The notes: generated by a model not told the origin, from the sequence alone. Counted from the first letter of the stretch, positions 16,503-24,884 are shown. The stretch: DNA of 57,541 nt from JBOFDK01 sp051650305 (GCA_051650305.1 JBOFIT010000261.1:1-57541); one strand, 5' to 3'. Numbers and translations are program-made.

Positions 16503-16531
16503 ATTATAATGGATTCTCATTAAATTGTCAA
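16503..16531 (-). promoter_or_regulatory. Perfect sigma-A promoter of fur
   Basis: Minus strand: TTGACA (16526-16531), exactly 17 bases, TATAAT (16503-16508). It is fully consensus, about 45 bases before the ATG. Confidence 0.9.
16507..16522 (-). promoter_or_regulatory. Fur-like operator dyad in the fur promoter
   Basis: TAATG-N6-CATTA (minus strand TAATGAGAATCCATTA) lies between the -35 and -10 hexamers and overlaps the -10. It resembles the AATGATAATCATT core of Fur boxes with one extra base. Binding there would block polymerase. Confidence 0.5.
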
Positions 16532-16548
16532 ATGATACAATCTCTCAA

Positions 16549-16791
16549 TTATACTTCTATATCGTATTCATCACTTTCGAAAAAGTGTAATGCTACTTGT
16601 TTAAATTCATTTTCATCTTCGATAAGCTCATAAGTTATTTCATCATCTTGGTCTTGCATCGCTTTTAAAATGATCGCTTCATCGTCTTCATCCGCTACGA
16701 GTAAATACTGTATACCGTCTAAATTCACTTGATCAATAACTTCAAATGTTATTTCTTCGCCTAATTCATCTATAAATGTTATTGTTTCCAT
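16549..16791 (-). CDS. DUF1292 family protein (YrzB-like)
   Basis: 80 aa acidic protein composed only of the DUF1292 domain: ITFIDELGEEITFEVIDQV, then YLLVADEDDEAIILKAMQ. In B. subtilis the homologue yrzB follows yrrK (ruvX) and yrzL (ireB), exactly as here. Function is unknown. The gene starts 11 bases after ruvX and is the last of the ireB-ruvX-DUF1292 unit. It lacks the His/Cys repeats of the paralogue at 4851-5186. Confidence 0.9.
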   Translation of the reverse strand: METITFIDELGEEITFEVIDQVNLDGIQYLLVADEDDEAIILKAMQDQDDEITYELIEDENEFKQVALHFFESDEYDIEV

Positions 16792-16802
16792 TGTATTCCC
16801 CT

Positions 16803-17219
16803 TTAATGTGCATCGAGATAATTTTGTAATATAATAACTGCCGCAACCTTATCAATGACTTGCTTTCTTTTCTGACGACTTACATCAGCACTAATAAGCA
16901 TCGATTCCGCTGATACGGTCGTTAAACGTTCATCCCATAATTCAACTGGGAGTTCTAATGTTTTTTCTAATTTTTCTTTAAACTTGAGAGTATGCTCTCC
17001 TCTTTCGCCAATGGTATTATTCATGTTTTTAGGTAATCCTAAAACGATTTTTTCTACTTTATAGTCTATGCATAAAGCTTTAATTCTATTTATCGTTTCA
17101 CCTAGATTATAAGGGTCCGTACGACGAATAATCTCAATGCCTTGTGCAGTAAATCCAAGCGGATCACTTACAGCTACGCCTGTGGTTTTTGTTCCAAAGT
17201 CTAGTCCTAATATGCGCAC
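16803..17219 (-). CDS. ruvX: Putative pre-16S rRNA nuclease / Holliday junction resolvase-like protein
   Basis: 138 aa, RNase H-like YqgF fold. The N-terminal motif MRILGLDFGTKTTGVAVSDP carries the first acidic catalytic residue. The central LGLPKNMNNTIGERG and LWDERLTTVSAE supply the remaining acidic residues. The E. coli protein is implicated in 16S rRNA 5'-end maturation; resolvase activity is reported for some homologues. The gene lies 13 bases after ireB, its conserved neighbour in Firmicutes. Confidence 0.93.
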   Translation of the reverse strand: MRILGLDFGTKTTGVAVSDPLGFTAQGIEIIRRTDPYNLGETINRIKALCIDYKVEKIVLGLPKNMNNTIGERGEHTLKFKEKLEKTLELPVELWDERLTTVSAESMLISADVSRQKRKQVIDKVAAVIILQNYLDAH

Positions 17220-17232
17220 CTTTGGATCCTCC

Positions 17233-17484
17233 TTATTGTTTTAAATAAAATGCTACTAATTCTTCTAGTATTTCGTCACGTTCAAGTTTACGTATTTTTG
17301 TTCTTGCACCGTTATGGCTTGTAATATATGTTGGATCACCGGACATGATATAGCCAACTATTTGATTAATTGGATTATATCCTTTGTCAATAAGAGCAGT
17401 ATATACATCCATCAAAATCTCCCTTGTTGAAGCTTTCTCTGGCATTTCAAAGTGAAATTGCATTGTCTCATTTATATTTTTCAT
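17233..17484 (-). CDS. ireB: IreB family regulatory phosphoprotein (UPF0297)
   Basis: 83 aa. The conserved helical domain reads VYTALIDKGYNPINQIVGYIMSGDPTYITSH and continues to an Arg-rich segment. The Enterococcus faecalis protein is a substrate of the Ser/Thr kinase IreK and affects cephalosporin resistance; two Thr near the N terminus (NETMQF and STREI) are candidate sites. No IreK-type kinase is in the window. A longer frame starts with a GTG inside the ribosome site AAGGTGAG, so the ATG at 17482-17484 is used. It is the first gene of the ireB-ruvX-DUF1292 unit. Confidence 0.92.
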   Translation of the reverse strand: MKNINETMQFHFEMPEKASTREILMDVYTALIDKGYNPINQIVGYIMSGDPTYITSHNGARTKIRKLERDEILEELVAFYLKQ

Positions 17485-17524
17485 TCGTCTCACCTTCCAA
17501 TATTTACACTTCTATCTTAAATAT

Positions 17525-17553
17525 ATCATAATACAAGAAAGCCATCTATGCAA
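17525..17553 (-). promoter_or_regulatory. Sigma-A promoter for ireB-ruvX-DUF1292
   Basis: Minus strand: TTGCAT (17548-17553), 17-base spacer, TATGAT (17525-17530), about 40 bases before the ireB ATG. Confidence 0.65.
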
Positions 17554-17579
17554 ATAGAAAATACTTTAGTTTTAGGTTT

Positions 17580-18875
17580 CTACTTTTCACCTAGAAGTGT
17601 ATGGTCTTTAATTTGATTAATTACAATTGGGTATAGGGTGTTTTCTTCTATGGCTTCTGCTGGAAATTCAACTTTCAAGTAGTTACTTGTATACCCATGG
17701 GCTATACCTGCTTCTACTTTTTCCACAAGGACGTCTACCGTCGCTCCGATGTGCTGCTTCTTAAAGGCGTCTGCTGAGTCTTCAGTCACTTGCTTAAGTG
17801 CCTTTGCGCGCTTTTCTTTAATGCCGGCATCTACTTGATCTTGCATCTTAGCTGCCACTGTCCCTTCTCTCGGTGAAAATGGGAAGATATGCACTTGTGC
17901 AAAACCAATTTCCTTCACGAAGTTCACTGTCTCTTCGAATTCTTCATCCGTTTCTCCTGGGAAACCAACGATAATGTCTGTGGTGATGGCTACATCTGGC
18001 CATATGCTTCGTATCTCTCTCACACTTGCCTTGTATGCTTCTGTGGTATATTTACGGTTCATACGCTTAAGCACTGTATCACAGCCGCTTTGTAATGATA
18101 AATGGAAGTGTCTGCAGAGTTTCGGAAGTTCTTGAAGTGCACCTACAAATTCATCCGTTACAACTACTGGTTCGATAGACCCTATACGAATACGTTCAAT
18201 GGTTTCAATCTTATGAATTTCCTTAATGGCATCGATAAGATTGGTATCTTCTAAATCTTTCCCATAAGATGCCACATGTATTCCAGTTAAAACAATTTCT
18301 TTAAAGCCTGCATCGCCTAGTCGCTTCGCTTCTTCGATGACATTTTCAAGTTTTCGGCTGCGAATCTTACCTCTTACATAAGGGATGATACAATAAGTAC
18401 AATAATTATTGCAGCCTTCTTGTATTTTCAAGTACACACGGGTACGCTCATCCATTTGTCCTATTTTAAGCTCTTCGAACTCATCTATTTCCATGATATT
18501 TTCTACATAATTAGATGCTTCTTGGCCAGCTTTATAAGCTTCTACCATATGCACGATATCACTACGTTTATTCGTTCCTACAATTAAATCTACTTCTTCT
18601 ACTTCTGCTTTAATTTTTTCACCAGCTGATTGGGCATAGCATCCCATGGCTACTAGTACACTTTCTGGATTCAGACGCTTAGTCTTACGTAAAATCTGGC
18701 GACATTTACGGTCGCTTAAGTGGGTTACGGTACAGGTATTGACCACATATACATCTGCACATTCATCAATACTCACGATGTCGTATCCTTGTTCTTTAAA
18801 TAATTCAGTAACCGCTTCTGTGTCATATTGGTTAACTTTACATCCTAGTGTATAAAAAGCTGCGGTTTTTTTCAT
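17580..18875 (-). CDS. mtaB: tRNA t6A37 methylthiotransferase MtaB
   Basis: Radical SAM enzyme (431 aa) adding a methylthio group to t6A at tRNA position 37. It has the methylthiotransferase N-terminal domain with three cluster cysteines (TLGCKVNQYDTEA, VVNTCTVTH, AMGCYAQS), the radical SAM motif CNNYCTYC followed by IIPYVRGKIRSR, and a C-terminal TRAM domain that ends near TLLGEK. Segment order and length match MtaB (YqeV) rather than MiaB. The frame extends upstream, but AGAGGTG precedes the ATG at 18873-18875. It diverges from the HPr-like gene. Confidence 0.93.
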   Translation of the reverse strand: MKKTAAFYTLGCKVNQYDTEAVTELFKEQGYDIVSIDECADVYVVNTCTVTHLSDRKCRQILRKTKRLNPESVLVAMGCYAQSAGEKIKAEVEEVDLIVGTNKRSDIVHMVEAYKAGQEASNYVENIMEIDEFEELKIGQMDERTRVYLKIQEGCNNYCTYCIIPYVRGKIRSRKLENVIEEAKRLGDAGFKEIVLTGIHVASYGKDLEDTNLIDAIKEIHKIETIERIRIGSIEPVVVTDEFVGALQELPKLCRHFHLSLQSGCDTVLKRMNRKYTTEAYKASVREIRSIWPDVAITTDIIVGFPGETDEEFEETVNFVKEIGFAQVHIFPFSPREGTVAAKMQDQVDAGIKEKRAKALKQVTEDSADAFKKQHIGATVDVLVEKVEAGIAHGYTSNYLKVEFPAEAIEENTLYPIVINQIKDHTLLGEK

Positions 18876-18893
18876 GGTTACACCTCTTTCATG

Positions 18894-18922
18894 TTGACAA
18901 TCCCTTTTTTGGACTATATGAT
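18894..18922 (+). promoter_or_regulatory. Sigma-A promoter of the HPr-like gene
   Basis: TTGACA (18894-18899), 17-base spacer, TATGAT (18917-18922), followed by AAAGGAGG and the ATG at 18952. Confidence 0.8.
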
Positions 18923-18951
18923 ACAAGTAATAGCTAAAGGAGGATTAGTCA

Positions 18952-19185
18952 ATGACTTCTATAACAATATCTTTAAATTCCATTGATAAGGTTAAGCAAT
19001 TTGTTAACCTCATTAGTAAATATGATGGCGATTTTGATCTTACATCAGGTCGTTATGTGATCGATGCCAAATCCATTATGGGCATTTTTAGCTTAGATCT
19101 CAGTCAACCTATTCAGCTCGATATTCATAGTGATGAATCTGCAAGCCTACTCATGATGCACTTAAAAGATTTTATTTGTAAATAA
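18952..19185 (+). CDS. HPr-like (Crh-type) protein lacking the active-site histidine
   Basis: 77 aa. It aligns over the HPr fold: LISKYDGDFDL corresponds to the HPr segment around ASKYDADVNL, and KSIMGIFSLDL to the regulatory KSIMGVMSLGI. Ser41 here therefore matches HPr Ser46, the site of HPr kinase. The catalytic GIHARPA segment with His15 is replaced by SIDKVKQF, so it cannot carry phosphate in the sugar phosphotransferase chain. This is the logic of Bacillus Crh (Gln at position 15), a co-regulator of CcpA, though whether it serves that role here is inference. It is monocistronic, with its own strong promoter and terminator. Confidence 0.8.
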   Translation: MTSITISLNSIDKVKQFVNLISKYDGDFDLTSGRYVIDAKSIMGIFSLDLSQPIQLDIHSDESASLLMMHLKDFICK

Positions 19186-19207
19186 TATTGCCCATATAGA
19201 TTAAAAG

Positions 19208-19235
19208 GTCTACTTAAAATTAAGTAGACTTTTTT
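19208..19235. terminator. Terminator between the HPr-like gene and thiI
   Basis: Nine-base-pair stem GTCTACTTA/TAAGTAGAC with a four-base loop and six T on the plus strand. On the minus strand it is followed by CTTTT, so weaker termination of thiI is possible. Confidence 0.85.
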
Positions 19236-19237
19236 AT

Positions 19238-20419
19238 TTACACGCGAACAACTTCCATTGTCTCAATCGCTGTTTGAATCATTTCTTCGATACAGTCTTC
19301 TAAAGCTGTCTCTGAACGTTCGATATAATCTTTTCTTGGTTTTGTTTCTGGATGTTTTGGCACAAAAATTGTACAGCAATCTTCATATGGTAAGATAGAT
19401 GTTTCAAATGTGTCAATACGCTTTGCAATACGTACAATCTCTTCTTTGTCAAATCCGATAAGTGGTCTAAATACAGGCATTCTAGCGACAGCATCTGTAC
19501 AAACAAGACCATGCATTGTCTGACTCGCTACCTGTCCGATACTTTCTCCTGTGATAAGTCCCATACTACCATTTGATACAGCAATACGCTGTGCAATCTC
19601 CATCATAATACGTCTCATAATGATTGTTAATTGCTCATGTGGGCATTTTTCATAGATTGCCATCTGAATATCTGTGAATGGTACCACATGTACTTTCATT
19701 GTTCCTGTATAGACTGCTACTTTCTTCGCTAAATCGATTACTTTTTGTGTTGCACGTTCACTTGTGTATGGTGGACTATGGAAATAAACTGCATCCACTT
19801 CTACACCACGCTTTGCAATCATCCATCCTGCTACTGGGCTATCAATCCCTCCAGATAAAAGTAAAGTTGCTTTACCGTTTGTGCCGTAAGGCATACCACC
19901 TGCTGCAGGGTAAGTTGTTGAATACACATAGCTACCATTACGTAATTCCACACGTAAAGTTACTTCTGGATTACGTACATCTACTTTTAATTGATCTGGC
20001 ATTGCATCCAGTAGGAAGCCTCCTATATGCGCGCTCACTTCCATAGACTGCATCGGGAAACGCTTGTCTGCACGTTTTGTCTCTACTTTAAAAGTAGTCA
20101 GTCCTTTACCTTCACATGCTTTTTGCATATGTGCTAATGCAAGCTTTTCAACAGCTTCTATCGTTACTTCTTCACTTTTTGTTCCGTAAGCTACACCGAT
20201 AATACCAAAAATACGTGTAAGACGGTCAATAACTAATTGTACGTCTACAGAGTCATCTTCTGGCTCCACAGTGATACGTCCCTGCTCTTTTTTCACTTGG
20301 AATTTCCCAATTGTTTTTACATTTTTTCGAATGGTGTCCACAAGTCTATTTTCGAATAGGTAACGGTTTTTACCTTTAATAGCGAGTTCGCCGTATTTTA
20401 CTAAAAAGACGTTTTTCAT
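19238..20419 (-). CDS. thiI: tRNA 4-thiouridine synthase ThiI
   Basis: 393 aa. The N-terminal ferredoxin-like/THUMP region binds tRNA. The PP-loop ATPase motif LLLSGGIDSPVAGWM (SGGIDS at 189-194) adenylates U8. The essential cysteine region YEDCCTIFVPKHP is near the C terminus. The rhodanese domain of E. coli ThiI is absent, as usual in Firmicutes, where a dedicated cysteine desulfurase supplies sulfur. That partner is directly upstream, overlapping by four bases (ATGA), with AGGAGGT inside its last codons. Confidence 0.95.
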   Translation of the reverse strand: MKNVFLVKYGELAIKGKNRYLFENRLVDTIRKNVKTIGKFQVKKEQGRITVEPEDDSVDVQLVIDRLTRIFGIIGVAYGTKSEEVTIEAVEKLALAHMQKACEGKGLTTFKVETKRADKRFPMQSMEVSAHIGGFLLDAMPDQLKVDVRNPEVTLRVELRNGSYVYSTTYPAAGGMPYGTNGKATLLLSGGIDSPVAGWMIAKRGVEVDAVYFHSPPYTSERATQKVIDLAKKVAVYTGTMKVHVVPFTDIQMAIYEKCPHEQLTIIMRRIMMEIAQRIAVSNGSMGLITGESIGQVASQTMHGLVCTDAVARMPVFRPLIGFDKEEIVRIAKRIDTFETSILPYEDCCTIFVPKHPETKPRKDYIERSETALEDCIEEMIQTAIETMEVVRV

Positions 20420-21588
20420 CTTTTTTTACCTCCTGGTATAAATTTTCTAAGCATCATCACTTGCTTTTTAAGTACTTCTATTACAACATCCATATCTTCT
20501 TTGGTACAATCGTACCCAAAAGAAAATCTGATGGCATTGTCTAAATCATCTGCTGTACACCCAATACTCGTAAGTGTCTTACTGGTTTGCACTTTATTTG
20601 AAGAACATGCGGAACCTGAAGATACATAGATGCCCTGCTGTTCAAGGGCATGTAAAAGCACTTCTGCACGTACATTCTTAAAAGCCATATTTAAAATATG
20701 TGGCGCACCTTCTTCTAGGCTTGGCCCATTCACATGGGTATCTTCAATATGCTCTAAAATCTGAGTTGCAAGGTAGCTTTTCACTTGTTGATAATTGCTA
20801 CGTAACGCTTCAAAGTGGTCATAACAATACTTCGCTGCTGTATGCATCCCTGCAATACCTGGTACATTCTCAGTTCCTGAACGACTATTTTTCTGCTGAC
20901 CACCACCATGTACTAACGGTAGCAGTCGCACATTTTTATGTTTATAAAGTATTCCTACACCCTTTGGTCCATAAAATTTATGGCTACTAATAGAGAGTAA
21001 GTCTATAAGCGAAGTACGTACATGGATTGGTAATTTCCCAAAAGCCTGTACCGCATCTACATGAAAAAGTGTCTGCGGGTTTTTAGCTTTGATACACTTC
21101 CCTATGGCTTCAATCTCTTGAATAGTCCCAATCTCATTGTTAACGTACATCGTACTTACAAGAAGGGTTTCTTCGTCAATAGCTTCTTCCAGTGCTTGTA
21201 GGGCGATAGAACCCTTATGGTCTACCTCTAGACGTACAATCTCAAATCCTTGTGTTTCTAAGTAACTAAACACATCACCTACTGATGGATGCTCAATTGC
21301 CGTCGTAATAATCTTATTGCCTGTGCGTTTATAAGCCATTGCGGTCCCTATAATCGCTAAGTTATTACTTTCTGTACCACCTGATGTATAAATAATCTCA
21401 TCTTCTTTGCAGCCTAAGGCACTTGCAAAAAAAGCACTGCTTTCTTTAATGATATTTTCCGCTTGTATGCCTTTTTTATGCAAAGAGGATGGATTTCCAT
21501 AGACATTCGCCATGACATCACTTACTTTTTCAATGACACTTGGTAATGGCTTTGTTGTGGCTGCATAATCTAAATAAATTTCTTTCAT
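20416..21588 (-). CDS. Cysteine desulfurase (NifS/IscS family)
   Basis: PLP-dependent desulfurase (390 aa) that removes sulfur from cysteine as an enzyme persulfide. Key features: YLDYAATTKP, the PLP lysine in SSHKFYGPKG (K204), HVDAVQAFGK, and the short active-site loop SSGSACSSNK with Cys328. Linked directly to thiI, it probably serves tRNA 4-thiouridine formation, as the NifZ-type desulfurase does in B. subtilis; general iron-sulfur supply is also possible. AAAGGG precedes the ATG. A terminator from the CheY-like gene lies just upstream. Confidence 0.92.
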   Translation of the reverse strand: MKEIYLDYAATTKPLPSVIEKVSDVMANVYGNPSSLHKKGIQAENIIKESSAFFASALGCKEDEIIYTSGGTESNNLAIIGTAMAYKRTGNKIITTAIEHPSVGDVFSYLETQGFEIVRLEVDHKGSIALQALEEAIDEETLLVSTMYVNNEIGTIQEIEAIGKCIKAKNPQTLFHVDAVQAFGKLPIHVRTSLIDLLSISSHKFYGPKGVGILYKHKNVRLLPLVHGGGQQKNSRSGTENVPGIAGMHTAAKYCYDHFEALRSNYQQVKSYLATQILEHIEDTHVNGPSLEEGAPHILNMAFKNVRAEVLLHALEQQGIYVSSGSACSSNKVQTSKTLTSIGCTADDLDNAIRFSFGYDCTKEDMDVVIEVLKKQVMMLRKFIPGGKKR

Positions 21589-21621
21589 TTTGGTACCCTT
21601 TCATTTATGAGAGTTTTCCAT

Positions 21622-21647
21622 AAAAAATGAGGGTAGTTCACCCCCAT
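21622..21647 (-). terminator. Terminator after the CheY-like gene
   Basis: Minus strand: ATGGGGGT/ACCCTCAT (one G-T pair) with a five-base loop, then six T. It may limit read-through from the dnaJ operon into iscS-thiI. Confidence 0.7.
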
Positions 21648-21648
21648 T

Positions 21649-22017
21649 TTATAAACTACTTACCTTTGAAATTGCTTGTAACACTCTGGTTTTTTCAAAA
21701 GGCTTAACGATAAAGTCTTTCGCACCTTTTTTGATGGCTTCTACTACTTTTGACTGTTGTCCCATTGCTGAACACATGATGATTTGTGTGTCAGGACTCA
21801 CACGCAAAATCCCTTCGATGGCTTGTAAGCCATCCATTTCAGGCATGGTGATGTCTAAAGTCATCATATCAGGTTTTAACTGCTCTGCAAGTTGAATCGC
21901 TTCCATGCCATTGCCAGCTTCGCCTAGAACTTCATAGCCAGCCTCTGTTAGCATTTTTTTGAGAACGGTACGCATAAATGCTGCGTCATCTACTACCAAA
22001 AAAGTGAGGTTTCTCAT
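21649..22017 (-). CDS. Stand-alone CheY-like response regulator receiver
   Basis: 122 aa, a single receiver domain with no output domain. The acidic pocket is VVDD at 8-11, the phospho-acceptor Asp55 is in MTLDITMPEMDG, the Thr/Ser switch is in MCSAMGQQ, and the conserved Lys is in FIVKPFEK. It should be phosphorylated by a histidine kinase not encoded next to it. The ATG overlaps the rsmE stop (ATGA), so translation is coupled to a 16S rRNA methyltransferase. No chemotaxis or motility genes are nearby. The partner is unknown. Confidence 0.9.
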   Translation of the reverse strand: MRNLTFLVVDDAAFMRTVLKKMLTEAGYEVLGEAGNGMEAIQLAEQLKPDMMTLDITMPEMDGLQAIEGILRVSPDTQIIMCSAMGQQSKVVEAIKKGAKDFIVKPFEKTRVLQAISKVSSL

Positions 22018-22760
22018 GTGTCCATTTCTCCCATTTCGTACATAATATTTGTAAGTGCGACAAGGCTCGCTGTCTCACTTCTCAAAATACGTTTGCCTAA
22101 TGTTACTGATTGCACACCTGCTTCTAATGCATAGGCTATCTCGGCTTCTGTAAAGCCACCTTCAGGGCCAATAAAAATACCATACTTAAGGCTATGGCTA
22201 GCTTGTAAAACATCTCTTATACCTCTTTTATCCTCATTTTCATAAGGAATAATCGATTTTATATTGTGTGTTTTTTGGTGAGCGATGGCTTCTTTAAAAG
22301 TCATTGGCTGTGCCACGACTGGAACAATCCCTCTGCCACTTTGTTTGGCCGCTGCTTCAGTAATTTTATTCCATCTATCTAATTTCGCTTGTATTTTTTT
22401 TGAGGTTTCAAACTTCACAACACAACGCTCTGTCATCACAGGAATAATATGAGTTACGCCTATTTCTACCGCCTTTTGGAAAACCCACTCGATCTTCTCA
22501 CCTTTAATAAGGGGTTGATAAAGGGTCACTTCCACGCTTGGCTCTGTTTCAGATGTTGATTTTAGTTGAATTTCTGCAATAATATGGTGTTGCTCTATTT
22601 CACTTATTATACACTTATAATCATTGCCTTGTCTATCATTTATTAAAATTTCATCTTCTACTACCAGTCTTAAAACGTTCTTCATATGATTAACGTTTTC
22701 CCCTTCAATGCGAATGAATGTTTCATTCACTTGCTGAGGTTCTACAAAAAACTTAGGCAT
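22014..22760 (-). CDS. rsmE: 16S rRNA (uracil1498-N3)-methyltransferase
   Basis: 248 aa SPOUT-family methyltransferase for 16S rRNA U1498. It has an N-terminal PUA-like domain and the C-terminal trefoil knot with IGPEGGFTEAEI and VTLGKRILRSETASLVAL, the SAM-binding loops of RsmE. An in-frame GTG two codons upstream is too close to AAGGAG; the ATG at 22758-22760 has ideal spacing. It overlaps the prmA stop by eight bases, in the conserved order dnaJ-prmA-rsmE. Confidence 0.94.
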   Translation of the reverse strand: MPKFFVEPQQVNETFIRIEGENVNHMKNVLRLVVEDEILINDRQGNDYKCIISEIEQHHIIAEIQLKSTSETEPSVEVTLYQPLIKGEKIEWVFQKAVEIGVTHIIPVMTERCVVKFETSKKIQAKLDRWNKITEAAAKQSGRGIVPVVAQPMTFKEAIAHQKTHNIKSIIPYENEDKRGIRDVLQASHSLKYGIFIGPEGGFTEAEIAYALEAGVQSVTLGKRILRSETASLVALTNIMYEMGEMDT

Positions 22761-23700
22761 TTTCACAGCTCCTTTTGCTTACGATCGCTACCCATTCTTT
22801 TTGCTCATGAATCTCAACTATTTCCCAACCGTTTTTACGGATGGCATCGCATACGTCATCTTTACGGCTATTAATAACACCTGATGCAATCCATACACCT
22901 TCTGGTGCGATTACTTTATCTACTTGATCTGCAAGTATGATAATCACATCCGCAATGATATTTGATACGACAATGTCACCTTTCTGATCGACAACATCTA
23001 AAAGGTTCCCTGCTTTGACTGTCATCTGCTGCTCCACATGATTAAAGTCAACGTTTTCTTTCGCTACACGTACTGCTACAGGGTCAATGTCTACACCGAG
23101 CACTTGTTTTGCGCCCATTTTAGCCGCAATAATACCTAGGATACCACTTCCTGTACCGATATCTAATACTTGGCTTCCTTCAGTAATGTACTGCTCCAGT
23201 AACATGGCACACATAGCTGTCGTTTCGTGTGTGCCTGTACCGAAGGCCATTCCTGGGTCCATCTCTATAATCAAATCATCTGCCTGAGCTTCATAAGCCT
23301 CCCATGTTGGTTTGATCACGAGATGCTCACCTAATTTAACTGGCTTGTAGTATTTTTTCCATTCGTTAGCCCATTTTTCTTCCGGGATATCTACTAAGCT
23401 AATCTTACCTGTACCAATATTTAAAAACTCACTGATATGCATCAGGTGGTTTTTGATCACTTCTATCTTTTCTGGTACATTGATTTCTGTAGAGAAATAC
23501 GCTTTAACTACCACAGTGTCCATATCTTGTGCAAGTAGGCTTTCATCGATAAAGTCATAAATAACTTGTGTACGATCTTGAGACACCACGTCTTTTGGGT
23601 CACAGATTTCTACACCACCTGCTTGTTCTTCTACTAAAAAATAGCTAATCGCTTCGACTGCTTCTGTTGTTGTTTCTATTGCCACTTGAATATAATCCAC
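22753..23700 (-). CDS. prmA: Ribosomal protein L11 methyltransferase
   Basis: 315 aa class I methyltransferase that trimethylates ribosomal protein L11. An N-terminal L11-recognition domain (~1-150) is followed by the catalytic domain with IEMDPGMAFGTGTHETTAMC, the SAM loop VLDIGTGSGILGIIAAKMGA and VSNIIADVIIILA (Asn-Ile-Ile motif). The start is GTG with AGGAGG nine bases upstream. It lies 38 bases after dnaJ. Confidence 0.95.
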   Translation of the reverse strand: MDYIQVAIETTTEAVEAISYFLVEEQAGGVEICDPKDVVSQDRTQVIYDFIDESLLAQDMDTVVVKAYFSTEINVPEKIEVIKNHLMHISEFLNIGTGKISLVDIPEEKWANEWKKYYKPVKLGEHLVIKPTWEAYEAQADDLIIEMDPGMAFGTGTHETTAMCAMLLEQYITEGSQVLDIGTGSGILGIIAAKMGAKQVLGVDIDPVAVRVAKENVDFNHVEQQMTVKAGNLLDVVDQKGDIVVSNIIADVIIILADQVDKVIAPEGVWIASGVINSRKDDVCDAIRKNGWEIVEIHEQKEWVAIVSKRSCENA

Positions 23701-23738
23701 TGGGTAATCCTCCTAGGTTTTCTTGTTTTTGTCTCGTC

Positions 23739-24884
23739 TTATTTGCCAAAGAATTTTTCTATTTTCTTTTTGAAGTTCATTTGCTCTGGCTGTTGTTCTT
23801 CGGTTTGCTCGGCAAATTCACGAAGTAAATTCTTCTGCTTTGATGAAAGGTTCTTTGGTACTTCGATATACACTTCAACGTACTGATCACCACGATGCTT
23901 CTGGTTACGTAAGCTTGGGATACCTTTACCTTGTAATCTGAAGGTTGTACCTGTCTGTGTACCTTCATGAATGCTGAACTTCACATTCCCATCAAGGGTT
24001 GGAATCGATAACTCTGCACCTAATGCTGCTTGTGCAAAAGTAATTGGCATACGCATATGCACATCCATATCACGACGTTCAAAGAGCTCATGTGGTTTAA
24101 TGTAGATCGTTACAAGTAAGTCACCATTTGGTGCCCCTGCATCGCCTGCTTCACCTTTACCTGTCACACGAAGTGTCTGGCCATGATCAATCCCTGCTGG
24201 GATACTTACTGTTATTTTCTTTGATGTACGTATTTTACCTTGACCATGACATGCTGTACAAGGGTCTTTTACGACTTTTCCTTCTCCATGACATGCATCA
24301 CATGTCTGTACGCTTTGCATTGCTCCTAAGATAGTACGTTGTGTTACGCGGATTTGTCCTGTACCACCACACTTCCCGCAAGTCTCTGGTGTGGTACCTG
24401 GCTTAGCTTTCGTTCCATGACATGTGCTACAAGTCTCAGCAGTTTGAACTTGCATTTCTTTTTCTACACCGAATGCAGCTTCTGCAAAATCAACTTGAAT
24501 GGTCTGACGGATATCAGCCCCTGGACGTGGTCCACGTTGTCTTTGACGGCCATTGCCGCCACCACCAAAGAAGTCACCAAATACACTTCCAAAAATATCT
24601 CCCATATCAAATTCAAAACCGCCGCCATTAAAGCCGCCAGCACCACCGCCCATTTGGTCAAACGCACTATGGCCAAAACGATCGTATGCACTACGTTTTT
24701 CTGCATCACTTAATATTTCATAAGCCTCTGTTGCTTCTTTAAACTTAGCTTCTGCACCTGCATCCCCTGGATTTGTATCGGGATGGTATTGCTTCGCAAG
24801 CTTTCTATAGGCTTTCTTAATTTCTGCATCTGCTGCACCTTTTTGGATGCCCAGCACCTCATAATAATCTCTTTTTGCTGACAT
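23739..24884 (-). CDS. dnaJ: Chaperone protein DnaJ
   Basis: 381 aa type I Hsp40. The J domain includes the HPD motif (QYHPDTNPGD). It is followed by a Gly/Phe-rich linker (FNGGGFEFDMGDIFG), four CxxCxGxG zinc motifs (CSTCHGTK, CGKCGGTG, CDACHGEG, CTACHGQG), and the substrate-binding C-terminal beta domains. It delivers unfolded proteins to DnaK and stimulates its ATPase. The in-frame ATG four codons upstream is less likely than 24882-24884, which gives the usual MxxRDYYEVLG start. A separate promoter and a hairpin lie between it and dnaK. Confidence 0.95.
   Translation of the reverse strand: MSAKRDYYEVLGIQKGAADAEIKKAYRKLAKQYHPDTNPGDAGAEAKFKEATEAYEILSDAEKRSAYDRFGHSAFDQMGGGAGGFNGGGFEFDMGDIFGSVFGDFFGGGGNGRQRQRGPRPGADIRQTIQVDFAEAAFGVEKEMQVQTAETCSTCHGTKAKPGTTPETCGKCGGTGQIRVTQRTILGAMQSVQTCDACHGEGKVVKDPCTACHGQGKIRTSKKITVSIPAGIDHGQTLRVTGKGEAGDAGAPNGDLLVTIYIKPHELFERRDMDVHMRMPITFAQAALGAELSIPTLDGNVKFSIHEGTQTGTTFRLQGKGIPSLRNQKHRGDQYVEVYIEVPKNLSSKQKNLLREFAEQTEEQQPEQMNFKKKIEKFFGK

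Noticed and set aside
18876..18951. Sigma-A promoter for mtaB in the divergent gap
   Set aside because: No -35/-10 pair with 16-18 base spacing is legible on the minus strand; only the plus-strand promoter is clear.
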